Assembly: GCA_964360995.1 (NCBI GenBank)
Contig: CAYHYZ010000008.1
Coordinates: forward strand, 1 to 29,941
DNA: 29,941 bases
Source: CAYHBS01 sp964360995
GTDB lineage: Bacteria; Patescibacteriota; Minisyncoccia; Ryanbacterales; HO2-45-13
Direction: 5' to 3'
Shown here: piece by piece, positions 22,975-29,941 of the stretch
Layout: every line of letters begins with the position of its first letter
Position numbering within the stretch: the first letter of the stretch is position 1
The notes under the pieces: model-generated
The model's database searches: none
Seen by the model: only the letters and a program-made list of their open reading frames with translations
What the model was told of the DNA's origin: nothing
Program-made: the position numbers and the translations under genes

Positions 22975-23451
22975 TTACGCTTGTGAGGTTGGCTTTGTGA
23001 TGAGCCGCAAGCGCTCTCCCACGGTTTCGAGTACCACGCGTATTTTCGTCATACGCGTTTTTTGTTCTGTAACGTGCGTGGCGTCATGCCGGATGATCAG
23101 GTGCTGGCAGAGAAACGCATGCGCGTATGCCGGAGCATTGTTCTCTCGCTTCCATTCCTCCCAGCGAGCAAGCGGATCCTCGATTGGTGAACACCCATAG
23201 GCCTTTTTGGCGTCTTCGGGTGTCCATCCCATCAGATCAAGCAGATCCGCAAATGTCACGCACTGGCGCTCCCTATTGAACACTCGTTCACACCTGCGAA
23301 TCCCACGCTCGTCGCCATCGTTCCGTGCCAACTCAAGATCTACCGCTACTCCGTTGAGTCGCACCAGCATCGCTCGTTTGCGAGATGGGTTTTCGTTACT
23401 TGCTTGCCCGCGTCCGTTCCGCTTTTTTTGGTTTAGTGAGTGGATTCCCAC
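22975..23451 (-). CDS. Unknown protein, 158 residues
   Basis: I do not recognise a family. The start is a GTG at 23451, fixed by a strong AAGGAGG five bases upstream. The N-terminal 30 residues are very basic (NQKKRNGRGQASNENPSRKR). The rest is soluble and mixed alpha/beta, with VTFADLLDLMGWTPEDAKKAYG in the middle, resembling a helix-turn-helix-sized helical pair but with no firm match. It has its own promoter and terminator. Confidence 0.65.
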   Translation of the reverse strand: MGIHSLNQKKRNGRGQASNENPSRKRAMLVRLNGVAVDLELARNDGDERGIRRCERVFNRERQCVTFADLLDLMGWTPEDAKKAYGCSPIEDPLARWEEWKRENNAPAYAHAFLCQHLIIRHDATHVTEQKTRMTKIRVVLETVGERLRLITKPTSQA

Positions 23452-23488
23452 GTGAGCCTCCTTGGCAACCGCTAAACAATCTACTTAT

Positions 23489-23517
23489 GAGATACCACAC
23501 ACACGGCGCTCACGCAA
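23489..23517 (-). promoter_or_regulatory. Probable promoter for the 22975 gene
   Basis: On the minus strand, TTGCGT (23512-23517), a 17-nt spacer and TATCTC (23489-23494) preceded by TGG. Moderate match. Confidence 0.45.
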
Positions 23518-23524
23518 TAGCACA

Positions 23525-24079
23525 CTAGATAAAATTTTTGCAGAATGATTTTCGGTGTAAAGTGGATAGACCATGCTTGCGAATTGCACGGATGTGAGAC
23601 GCGGTGCCATATCCTTTGTGCACAGAAAAATTATACTTGGAATATTTTTTTGCCACGCGCACCATGTGGCGATCTCTTGTGACTTTTGCAATCACTGATG
23701 CCGCTGCAATCAAAGGAATTTTTTCATCCCCCTTGATAATCGTGCGCTGCGCATACTCGCGCGGTGCATATAAATTACCATCCATAAGCACCAACGACGG
23801 ACGCTTCGGAAATTTTTTGAGCAGTGCTGCGATTCCCTCGCGCGCGCACCTTGTTATTCCTTTTGTATCTACTCGGCGCGCCGAAATACTCACGTACCGT
23901 GCCGTGCCATTCTTTTTAATAAGCGCGTACCAAGTATCGCGCGCACGAGGTGAGAGTTTTTTTGAGTCGCGAATACCCCGTAGGAGCTTCGGATCGATAT
24001 CCATCACGGCCGCAATAACCATCGGGCCTGCAAGTGGCCCCCGTCCAGCTTCATCTATTCCGACAGTTCCCTTGTGCAT
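23525..24079 (-). CDS. rnhB: Ribonuclease HII
   Basis: The product is 184 residues, slightly shorter than the usual 195-210. It cleaves RNA in RNA-DNA hybrids and removes misincorporated ribonucleotides. The motif GIDEAGRGPLAGP gives D9 and E10, DSKKLS follows at 38-43, D100 lies in LVLMDGN, and the last acidic residue is in AASVIAKVTRDR. All four expected acidic ligands are present. The gene appears to be transcribed on its own from an extended -10 just upstream. Confidence 0.95.
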   Translation of the reverse strand: MHKGTVGIDEAGRGPLAGPMVIAAVMDIDPKLLRGIRDSKKLSPRARDTWYALIKKNGTARYVSISARRVDTKGITRCAREGIAALLKKFPKRPSLVLMDGNLYAPREYAQRTIIKGDEKIPLIAAASVIAKVTRDRHMVRVAKKYSKYNFSVHKGYGTASHIRAIRKHGLSTLHRKSFCKNFI

Positions 24080-24085
24080 TTATAC

Positions 24086-24094
24086 AGCATAACA
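24086..24094 (-). promoter_or_regulatory. Extended -10 promoter for rnhB, predicts a leaderless mRNA
   Basis: The minus strand reads TGTTATGCT. Six nucleotides separate the hexamer from the ATG at 24079. The TG overlaps the end of the T-run of the preceding terminator. The -35 region is weak. Confidence 0.55.
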
Positions 24095-24115
24095 AAAAAC
24101 CCCCCACCATGTGGG
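24095..24115 (-). terminator. Second, weaker terminator after the AroA-like gene
   Basis: On the minus strand CCCAC, ATG, GTGGG, then GGG and six T. The stem is only 5 bp, so this is a backup to the stronger hairpin just upstream. Confidence 0.5.
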
Positions 24116-24135
24116 ATTTAAACGCTTCATAAAAA

Positions 24136-24160
24136 GAGTCCCTCGCGCTGCAAGGGACTC
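24136..24160 (-). terminator. Main terminator of the AroA-like gene
   Basis: GAGTCCCT pairs perfectly with AGGGACTC across a 9-nt loop, followed on the minus strand by TTTTT. It begins 18 bp after the stop codon. Confidence 0.85.
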
Positions 24161-24177
24161 ACTGTTGGTTAGCGCAC

Positions 24178-25032
24178 TCATGACTTTGTGTGCATCGCGA
24201 CAAACCGCCAGAATTCTGGCCAACTCTTATTCACCACTTCAGGGTAACAAATGTTGACGCTCACACCATTCACGAGACCCCACATGACGGCAGCTTGCAC
24301 AACGCGATGATCACGCGAAGTAATCATTTCCCCTCTCCGAATCGACGTAATCACTACTTCCATTTCATCTAGTCGATTACTTTCGTGACCTGCGAGAGAT
24401 GGCCACCGTTTTGCGCCAGTCTCACGGGTTAGGTAGCTGAACATTCGTGCAAAGCAGTAATCCTCTGCCTGCTCAGCAATAAAATCCGTAACTTCTCCCC
24501 GCAACAATCGGACAAACACTTCCGCTTGAGTCGTAATGGTACGATCCGTTTCTGGTTTCCAAGTCAGCCCCTCATTTCGTTGCACTTCCCAATGCTCCAC
24601 CGCCGCGTACGTTACGCGTAGCTTAAACGGCGCGTCGGCAAGTCGAACTCTGTCTCCCAAAAGCACTGCTGCACTTGCCCATTGCGTCGTCGGTTCACCC
24701 GGTAGCGCAAGCAACTCTCTCTGGGTTAAATGAACTATCGATGGGTCTCGACCAATGTTTCTTTCCTTTAGAGAGCCAGCGAGCATGAATCTTTTATTGA
24801 GTCCCAACTTCCAGGATGCAAACTGGAGAAAACGATAGAGCGTCCCGGACTCACCGACAAACATCTCATACATGGTATTCCAGCATATACACGCACGGTT
24901 GAGTGCGAGAAGATCATCTGAGAGTAGCGGCTGTGCACTCAGAAATTGTAGTATATCATCGTATCCATGGATGATATCCAATACGCCCATTCGTATAATC
25001 CACGATTTATCAAGAGGAACAAACTTGAGCAT
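24178..25032 (-). CDS. Compact EPSP-synthase (AroA) homologue
   Basis: The product is 284 residues; EPSP synthases are usually about 420-450. Motifs of the whole enzyme appear in the correct order: VPLDKS with K9 and R14 (family VPGDKS...R), SGTLYR (62-67, family SGTxxR), GSLKER (86-91), PGEPTTQ (111-117, family P-G-D-P-S-S/Q), D183 in VTDFIAE, HESNR (216-220, family KESDR), DHR (241-243) and PEVVNKSWPEF with K269. Most substrate-binding residues are therefore kept, and the largest loss (about 75 residues) is between Q117 and D183. The ATG is set by AAGGAGG four bases upstream. It lies downstream of a TrpD homologue but has separate terminators. Activity is unproven; it may have a modified substrate. 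Confidence 0.7.
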   Translation of the reverse strand: MLKFVPLDKSWIIRMGVLDIIHGYDDILQFLSAQPLLSDDLLALNRACICWNTMYEMFVGESGTLYRFLQFASWKLGLNKRFMLAGSLKERNIGRDPSIVHLTQRELLALPGEPTTQWASAAVLLGDRVRLADAPFKLRVTYAAVEHWEVQRNEGLTWKPETDRTITTQAEVFVRLLRGEVTDFIAEQAEDYCFARMFSYLTRETGAKRWPSLAGHESNRLDEMEVVITSIRRGEMITSRDHRVVQAAVMWGLVNGVSVNICYPEVVNKSWPEFWRFVAMHTKS

Positions 25033-25090
25033 AAATCCTCCTTAAACATCTACAGTCATGATGCCGTACTTTGCAGAGAAAAACAAAAAA

Positions 25091-25105
25091 CTCACACCGC
25101 GTGAG
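25091..25105 (-). terminator. Second terminator after trpD
   Basis: On the minus strand CTCAC, GCGGT, GTGAG is followed by TTTTTTGTTTTT. Small stem but a strong U-tract. Confidence 0.65.
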
Positions 25106-25123
25106 CACCGCATCAAAAAAGAA

Positions 25124-25153
25124 AAAAGGATGTCACCGAGGCGACATCCTTTT
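25124..25153 (-). terminator. Terminator containing the trpD stop codon
   Basis: The arms at 25124-25134 and 25143-25153 are complementary over 11 bp, followed on the minus strand by TTTTTT-C-TTTTTT. The TGA of the TrpD homologue (25133-25135) lies in the hairpin. Confidence 0.85.
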
Positions 25154-26182
25154 GATTGGGTAGCGCAAACAGCGTAATGCAGTCACGAGCTTGTACACGC
25201 GCCCATCGCGCAGTGCAGAAAGTGCCTTGCCCACACCGATCTTTGCAGATTCAGCATGTCCGGCAATGTAGAGCGCATATCCGGCGTTGTACGCAACCAC
25301 ATGCATCACTGGTGTCGGTACACCCGTCACAGTAAGAATTGCAGCTGCGATACTCTGCGCGGATGTTTCGCAGTGTAACGACAATGCCTCCGCGCGTGGA
25401 ATGTCGCAATCCTCCGGCATTGCCACTCCTTCCACAATTTCCGATGCGGAAACCTCAATGAATCGCGTGGCGCCCGTTGTCGTCATTTCGTCATAGCCAC
25501 CCTCCCCGGACACAACGAGTGCGCGCTGGATGCCTTGTTGCTGCAACGCGAGTGCCACAGAACGCAACAATCTGCAGTCGTAAACACCCATGAGCTGAAA
25601 CGAGGGTCTTGCGGGATTTAACAGTGGCAATAAAACATTCAGCGCGGTCGGCCTCCCTATTGCCGTGCGTATTCGGGATACGCGCGACAGTGCAGGCAGA
25701 AATGCAGGCGCAAAATAGAATCCAAAATGTAATGTTCTCAGATGCTCTGCGGAGAGCTCGGGGGAAAGCACATCCGGGATACCAAGTGCATGCATGAGAT
25801 CCGCACTACCACAATTTCCCGACGCTGATCGACCTCCATGCTTTGCGACGTCCACACCACATGCCGCCACGGTGAGTGCGGCAAGTGTAGAAATATTTGG
25901 CGTTGATTTTTTATCTCCTCCCGTTCCACACAAATCAATCGCGTGCGGGCGAACTACGTCCGGCACCATACGTGCGAGCGTCCTCAGTCGCAACACGGCT
26001 ACAACAATATCCTGCGCCGTGAGCAGTAATGGATTGATGCGTCGCAGCAACACTGAAATCTCCTGCGCGTCTAACACTGGAGCGCATAAGATTTCGAGCA
26101 ATCGGGAAAGCGCGGCACTATTCTCCGCGACATCCTCCAGTGAGTCAATCTCACAAGCGTCTTCTGCGTCGTTTGAACTCAT
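25133..26182 (-). CDS. trpD: Anthranilate phosphoribosyltransferase (TrpD) family protein
   Basis: The product is 349 residues from the ATG at 26182, set by AGGAGGT six bases upstream. Family motifs: DLCGTGGDKKSTPNIST (phosphoribosyl-diphosphate binding), AKHGGRSASGNCGSADLMHALG (anthranilate site region), RPTALNVLLPLLNP and VVSGEGGYDEM. Some positions differ from the consensus (GGDKKSTP where GGDGxxTF is usual; LLPLLNP where LGPLxNP is usual). The family joins anthranilate to phosphoribosyl diphosphate in tryptophan synthesis. No other trp gene is visible, and the partner gene downstream is an AroA homologue, so the true substrate may differ. Confidence 0.85.
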   Translation of the reverse strand: MSSNDAEDACEIDSLEDVAENSAALSRLLEILCAPVLDAQEISVLLRRINPLLLTAQDIVVAVLRLRTLARMVPDVVRPHAIDLCGTGGDKKSTPNISTLAALTVAACGVDVAKHGGRSASGNCGSADLMHALGIPDVLSPELSAEHLRTLHFGFYFAPAFLPALSRVSRIRTAIGRPTALNVLLPLLNPARPSFQLMGVYDCRLLRSVALALQQQGIQRALVVSGEGGYDEMTTTGATRFIEVSASEIVEGVAMPEDCDIPRAEALSLHCETSAQSIAAAILTVTGVPTPVMHVVAYNAGYALYIAGHAESAKIGVGKALSALRDGRVYKLVTALRCLRYPIKRMSPR

Positions 26183-26238
26183 AAAAAGACCTCCTGAATG
26201 GCATCCTGACAGAGCTAACAAACAACCGCAACTAAAAA

Positions 26239-26262
26239 CCCCGAACGCAACATAGTTCGGGG
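26239..26262 (-). terminator. Terminator after the sigma-factor operon
   Basis: CCCCGAAC pairs with GTTCGGGG over an 8-nt loop and is followed on the minus strand by TTTTTAG. Confidence 0.85.
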
Positions 26263-26302
26263 GAGCTGGTAATAAAAACGACCTTGATACTAGACTAACG
26301 CA

Positions 26303-26686
26303 TTAAAAGCGTACAAGGTTTCGCGCCCAACGCGACTGTGAGAGCGCGACCACGCTGCGGCGAAACGAGCGGGCAAAATCATATGCAATAATGCTCATAA
26401 GTACCGCAAGTGCTACCGTCGAAAGTTGTACCACCAGTCCTGTATGCGTAAAAGCGTATCCCATATACTTCACGCAACCCCCTACGCCGTTCATATGACA
26501 AATACTTTGGGTATTTTCCATCACACTTGCGATCGCCACTTGAGCGCGCATTAAAATGGCAAGCCCGATAAACGCCACAACCTCCACGCCGACCCACGGC
26601 AATACTTCGCGAATAAACCAAATAGCGTACACGCGACGCATGACCCGACGGGTGAGCACTGTGTTGTTAGGAGGTGTGTATGTCAT
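26303..26686 (-). CDS. Two-TM membrane protein co-encoded with an ECF sigma factor
   Basis: The product is 127 residues with membrane helices at about 29-55 (EVLPWVGVEVVAFIGLAILMRAQ) and 82-103 (VVQLSTVALAVLMSIIAYDF). Two cysteines lie in the loop between them (ICHMNGVGGCVKYM). It overlaps the end of the sigma gene by 20 bp, so the two are co-expressed. The position suggests a regulator or target of the sigma factor. It lacks the HxxxCxxC zinc motif of ZAS anti-sigma factors. I do not recognise a family. Confidence 0.75.
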   Translation of the reverse strand: MTYTPPNNTVLTRRVMRRVYAIWFIREVLPWVGVEVVAFIGLAILMRAQVAIASVMENTQSICHMNGVGGCVKYMGYAFTHTGLVVQLSTVALAVLMSIIAYDFARSFRRSVVALSQSRWARNLVRF

Positions 26687-27224
26687 ATCGTTGTTTCAAT
26701 GCTTGCTTTGCTCGGTAGAGTCTCATTTTGATTGTGGGAAGCGAAAGCCCTGACTCCTCGGCAATTGTTTGATACGACTTATCAGCGTAGTAATACTCGC
26801 GCACTACGTGTTGCAAATCAGCGGGTAGTTCGACAAGTAATTGTTCTGCAAGCTCCGCAGCTTCAACCTTACTATCAACGCGCGACTCGTAGCCGAGGTT
26901 TTCATAGTGTTCGAGCTCGAGCGTCGTCTCCCCGGCATATTTTCTCTTCAACTTCCGATACTGCGAAATTGCTGCATTAAATGTAATACGATATGCCCAA
27001 CTCTTAAAACTCGCCCCCTCTTGCACTTCAAATTTATGTGCAGACAAATATATCTTCGTAAATGCCTCTTGTACAACGTCCTGCGCTTCCTCGTGACTAC
27101 GTAACACGTTATATGCAACGCGCGTGAGTGGCCCTTGGTAGCGATTCACCAGCTCCGCGAATACGCTCGGCGTAGCGATGCTTTGCCTTAAAATATCTTC
27201 GTCTTTCAGTTGACGGGTGTCCAT
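26667..27224 (-). CDS. ECF-type RNA polymerase sigma factor
   Basis: The product is 185 residues. Region 2 (FAELVNRYQGPLTRVAYNVLRSHEEAQDVVQEAFTKIYLS) binds the polymerase and the -10. Region 4 is a helix-turn-helix (SYQTIAEESGLSLPTIKMRLYRAKQAL) for the -35. There is no region 1 or 3, as usual for group 4 sigma factors. It is divergent from dnaE. I see no typical GGAAC-type ECF promoter upstream, so autoregulation is not evident. Confidence 0.93.
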   Translation of the reverse strand: MDTRQLKDEDILRQSIATPSVFAELVNRYQGPLTRVAYNVLRSHEEAQDVVQEAFTKIYLSAHKFEVQEGASFKSWAYRITFNAAISQYRKLKRKYAGETTLELEHYENLGYESRVDSKVEAAELAEQLLVELPADLQHVVREYYYADKSYQTIAEESGLSLPTIKMRLYRAKQALKQRYDIHTS

Positions 27225-27304
27225 ATGTATGGTGTCAGGATACCAAATAAATCGATACTAGTCTATATAACGACTGAACCCCGAAAAAAGTTTTTTATCC
27301 AACG

Positions 27305-27333
27305 TTCTTTATTACCCAAGTATGGGCTAGAAT
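27305..27333 (+). promoter_or_regulatory. dnaE promoter, predicts a leaderless mRNA
   Basis: TTCTTT (27305-27310, weak), a 17-nt spacer and TAGAAT (27328-27333). Six nucleotides separate the -10 from the ATG at 27340. Confidence 0.5.
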
Positions 27334-27339
27334 GCAGAC

Positions 27340-29941
27340 ATGTCATTCGTCCATCTGCACAATCACAGTCACTACAGCTTGCTCGATGGACTCTCTCGCG
27401 TGAATGCCATGGTTGCAAGGGCGAAGGAGCTGAATATGCCCGCACTTGCGCTGACTGATCATGGGAACCTCTACGGCGCAATCGAATTTTATAAAGCCGC
27501 AACCAAAGCGGGTATTAAGCCGATTCTCGGAGTAGAAGCCTATGTGATCGATGGCGCCATCACCGAAGAAGCCTCCCCTCGCACGCCGCGCTATCACCTC
27601 ATCCTGCTTGCGCGTAATATGACGGGATGGAAAAATCTCGTTCGCCTTGTGACCATTTCACATCTCGATGGCTTTTATTACAAACCGCGCATCGATTTTG
27701 AAAATCTGCGAAAGTATGGCGAGGGTATCATCGCGCTCTCGGGATGTCCGTCCGGCATGATCCCGAAGGCACTGGAGTCTGGCAACGAAATAAAAGCACT
27801 AGAAACACTAAAAACATTTCAAGATATTTTTGGAAAGGAACATTTCTATATTGAAATCGGCAGTCACTCCGGAATTCCGGGTTATGCGGGTCTCATGGAA
27901 AAATTGATTACATTCGCTCGCGCAAACAACGTTCCCCTGGTGGCAACGCAAGACGCACATTACATCCACAAAGAAGAAGCGCAGTATCAAGATATTTTGC
28001 TTGCGGTACAAACAAACTCAAATCTCGACGACACCGATCGCCTTACGATGCGTGACGACGATTTTTCACTCAGATCCACAGAAGAAATGGAACAACTCTT
28101 TACGCACGTCCCCGAAGCAATTACCAACACCATCCGCATTGCCGACCAAGTATCACTCACTATTGAACTTGGCAAAATACAACTCCCTCATATTCCACTG
28201 CCCGATGGAGAGACCGCAGATTCTGTACTTAAGAAAAAAACAATTGCTGCAATCGAAACGCGGTACCCGGATCCCACGCAAGCAAAAACTGCCGGTGAGC
28301 GCCTCGAATATGAGCTTGAGGTCATTCATAAAACGGGGTTTGCCTCATACTTCCTCATTGTCGAAAATATCGTTGGCTGGGCAAAATCGCAAGGAATCGT
28401 GGTGGGCCCCGGAAGAGGCTCCGCTGCCGGTTCGCTCATTTCATATCTCCTAAATATCACTACGGCAGACCCCATCAAATACGATTTGCTGTTTGAGCGT
28501 TTTATGAATCCGGATCGCATCAGTATGCCAGATATTGATCTGGACTTTGCTGATACACGCCGTCCCGAAGTGCTCGATTATATTTCGCACACGTTCGGGC
28601 GCGAACACGTTGCGCAAATTATTACATTTGGAACCATGGCGGCGCGTGCGGCAGTGCGCGACTGCGGGCGCGCACTCGGAATGCCGTATGACTTCTGCGA
28701 TCGGCTTGCAAAACTCATTCCATTTGGGTCTTCGCTCGACGAGGCAATCACCATGACTGAGGAGCTGAAAAATTTATACGATCGTGATCCCGACGCGCGT
28801 AAAGTTTTAGACGCCGCCAAACATCTCGAAGGAGTGGTGCGGCATGCAAGCACTCATGCGTGTGGCATTGTGGTTTCAAAAAACCCCTTGGTTGAGACGC
28901 TCCCGCTTCAATATGCAACTACTGCGGGAGGCGAGCGCACACAGGCGCTTGTCACGCAATTCGATATGCATGCGGTGGAGGCACTGGGACTACTGAAAAT
29001 GGACGTACTCGGACTTTCCAACCTTTCTATTATTGAAGAGACGTTAAAACGTATTGAGGATAGGCACGGTGTAAAAATAAATACCGAGACAATCCCATTT
29101 GATGATGTGCTCCCCTATAAAATGCTCGCCAAAGGCAACACTGTGGGTGTATTTCAATTGGAAGGCGCGGGAATGACACGTTATTTGATGGAACTGAAAC
29201 CCACGGAATTTGAAGATATTGTTGCAATGGTTGCGCTTTTTCGTCCAGGTCCCATGGAACTAATTCCCTCCTACATTAAGCGCAAACATGGAAAAGAACG
29301 GGTTTCGTATGCTCATCCCTTACTAGAGCCGTACTTCAATAAAACGTACGGCATTATGATATATCAAGAACAACTCATGCAGATGTCTCGCTCAATCGCC
29401 GGCTTCACACCTGGAGAAGCGGACACGCTCCGTAAAGCGGTGGGAAAGAAAAATCCGATACTCCTCAGAGAGCAGAAAGATAAGTTTGTGAGCGGTGTAA
29501 TAAAAAAAACCGGATCTGAAAAATTGGGGAAGGAGTTATGGGAACTTATTTTGCCATTTGATCGCTATGGATTTAATAGGTCGCACGCGGTGTGTTACGC
29601 GATTGTTGCTTACACCACTGCATGGCTCAAGGCGCACTATCAAATTGAATTTATGGCGTCACTGCTGAATGCGGACGCAAAAAATATCGAACGCATGTCA
29701 TATCTCATTGCAGAGTGTCGAAAAGAACATATTACCGTGCTTGGACCAGACGTGAATGAATCAGAAGCAACGTTTACGGTACTCAATAACAAAACCATTC
29801 GCTTTGGTCTTGGTGCGGTCAAAAACGTTGGGCATAACGTGGTCAGTGCGATTGTCGCAGAGCGTAATGAGAAGGGAAAATTTACTTCACTTTCGGATTT
29901 TCTGGAGCGCGTCAACCAAAAAGATCTCAATAAAAAATCGC
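27340..29941 (+). CDS. dnaE: DNA polymerase III alpha subunit (C-terminus beyond window)
   Basis: 867 codons are visible. The N-terminal PHP domain begins FVHLHNHSHYSLLDGLSRV and continues through ALTDHGNLYG; its histidines are retained. The polymerase active site has GPGRGSAAGSLISYLL and the catalytic aspartates in MPDIDLDFAD (396-405). Later motifs include FRPGPMELIPSYIKRKHG, GIMIYQEQLMQM and FNRSHAVCYAIVAY. This is a DnaE-type (not PolC-type) replicative polymerase. The helix-hairpin-helix, beta-binding and OB regions should lie beyond the window. I chose the ATG at 27340 because homology begins there and the -10 lies 6 nt upstream. Confidence 0.96.
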   Translation, partial: MSFVHLHNHSHYSLLDGLSRVNAMVARAKELNMPALALTDHGNLYGAIEFYKAATKAGIKPILGVEAYVIDGAITEEASPRTPRYHLILLARNMTGWKNLVRLVTISHLDGFYYKPRIDFENLRKYGEGIIALSGCPSGMIPKALESGNEIKALETLKTFQDIFGKEHFYIEIGSHSGIPGYAGLMEKLITFARANNVPLVATQDAHYIHKEEAQYQDILLAVQTNSNLDDTDRLTMRDDDFSLRSTEEMEQLFTHVPEAITNTIRIADQVSLTIELGKIQLPHIPLPDGETADSVLKKKTIAAIETRYPDPTQAKTAGERLEYELEVIHKTGFASYFLIVENIVGWAKSQGIVVGPGRGSAAGSLISYLLNITTADPIKYDLLFERFMNPDRISMPDIDLDFADTRRPEVLDYISHTFGREHVAQIITFGTMAARAAVRDCGRALGMPYDFCDRLAKLIPFGSSLDEAITMTEELKNLYDRDPDARKVLDAAKHLEGVVRHASTHACGIVVSKNPLVETLPLQYATTAGGERTQALVTQFDMHAVEALGLLKMDVLGLSNLSIIEETLKRIEDRHGVKINTETIPFDDVLPYKMLAKGNTVGVFQLEGAGMTRYLMELKPTEFEDIVAMVALFRPGPMELIPSYIKRKHGKERVSYAHPLLEPYFNKTYGIMIYQEQLMQMSRSIAGFTPGEADTLRKAVGKKNPILLREQKDKFVSGVIKKTGSEKLGKELWELILPFDRYGFNRSHAVCYAIVAYTTAWLKAHYQIEFMASLLNADAKNIERMSYLIAECRKEHITVLGPDVNESEATFTVLNNKTIRFGLGAVKNVGHNVVSAIVAERNEKGKFTSLSDFLERVNQKDLNKKS

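Noticed and set aside
26303..26686. Zinc-binding (ZAS) anti-sigma factor
   Set aside because: The HxxxCxxC motif is absent, so only a membrane partner of unknown role is reported.

Overview
The window looks like a compact chromosome segment from a Candidate Phyla Radiation bacterium (Patescibacteria, Parcubacteria-like). The reasons are internal: very short intergenic gaps, many 4-bp ATGA overlaps, shortened versions of universal proteins (epsilon and delta ATP synthase subunits, SMC), a NusB-Nudix fusion, and housekeeping genes that mostly lack Shine-Dalgarno sites. UGA is used as an ordinary stop codon. No rRNA, tRNA, CRISPR array or transposase gene was seen. The taxonomic call is an inference.

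Layout, left to right. (1) 1-2056, minus: the start of a secreted protein with FN3-like repeats, cut by the window edge, overlapping a small four-TM phage-holin-family membrane protein. (2) 2233-8315, minus: a complete F-type ATP synthase operon in standard order, atpB-E-F-H-A-G-D-C, behind a 19-bp perfect hairpin. (3) 8430-10509, minus: a DUF378 membrane protein, then an operon of a membrane-anchored protein, msrB and a CorA transporter. (4) 10628-10815: a candidate structured RNA on the minus strand. (5) 10850-13461: divergent GH1 glycosidase and kinase-like genes that share a promoter region. (6) 13499-16764, minus: khpA, trmD, an EamA transporter, a membrane-anchored clan GH-A glycosidase and a 54-residue membrane protein. 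(7) 16847-17341: a 102-bp MITE-like inverted-repeat element and a highly structured 300-380-nt noncoding region between khpA and rpsP. (8) 17372-18619: rpsP and an unknown gene, divergent, with overlapping -35 boxes. (9) 18629-22865, minus: rpmF, nusB-nudix, rnc and a short smc, with a nested palindrome between rnc and smc. (10) 22975-26182, minus: three accessory genes with strong Shine-Dalgarno sites and their own terminators (one unknown, a compact EPSP-synthase homologue and a TrpD homologue), with rnhB among them. (11) 26303-29941: an ECF sigma factor with a membrane partner, then dnaE on the plus strand, cut by the window edge.

The core genes cover energy coupling (ATP synthase), translation (S16, L32, TrmD), RNA processing (RNase III, RNase HII, NusB, KhpA) and replication or chromosome maintenance (DnaE, SMC). 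Promoters are readable. Many carry an extended -10 (TG-N-TATAAT type), and five genes have the -10 only 6-7 nt before the ATG, which implies leaderless mRNAs. In contrast, the accessory genes carry AAGGAGG-type sites and strong terminators, some of which contain the gene's own stop codon. The most unusual protein is the 284-residue EPSP-synthase homologue. It keeps most active-site motifs in order although it is about one third shorter than the known family. The most unusual non-protein features are the two structured-RNA candidates.
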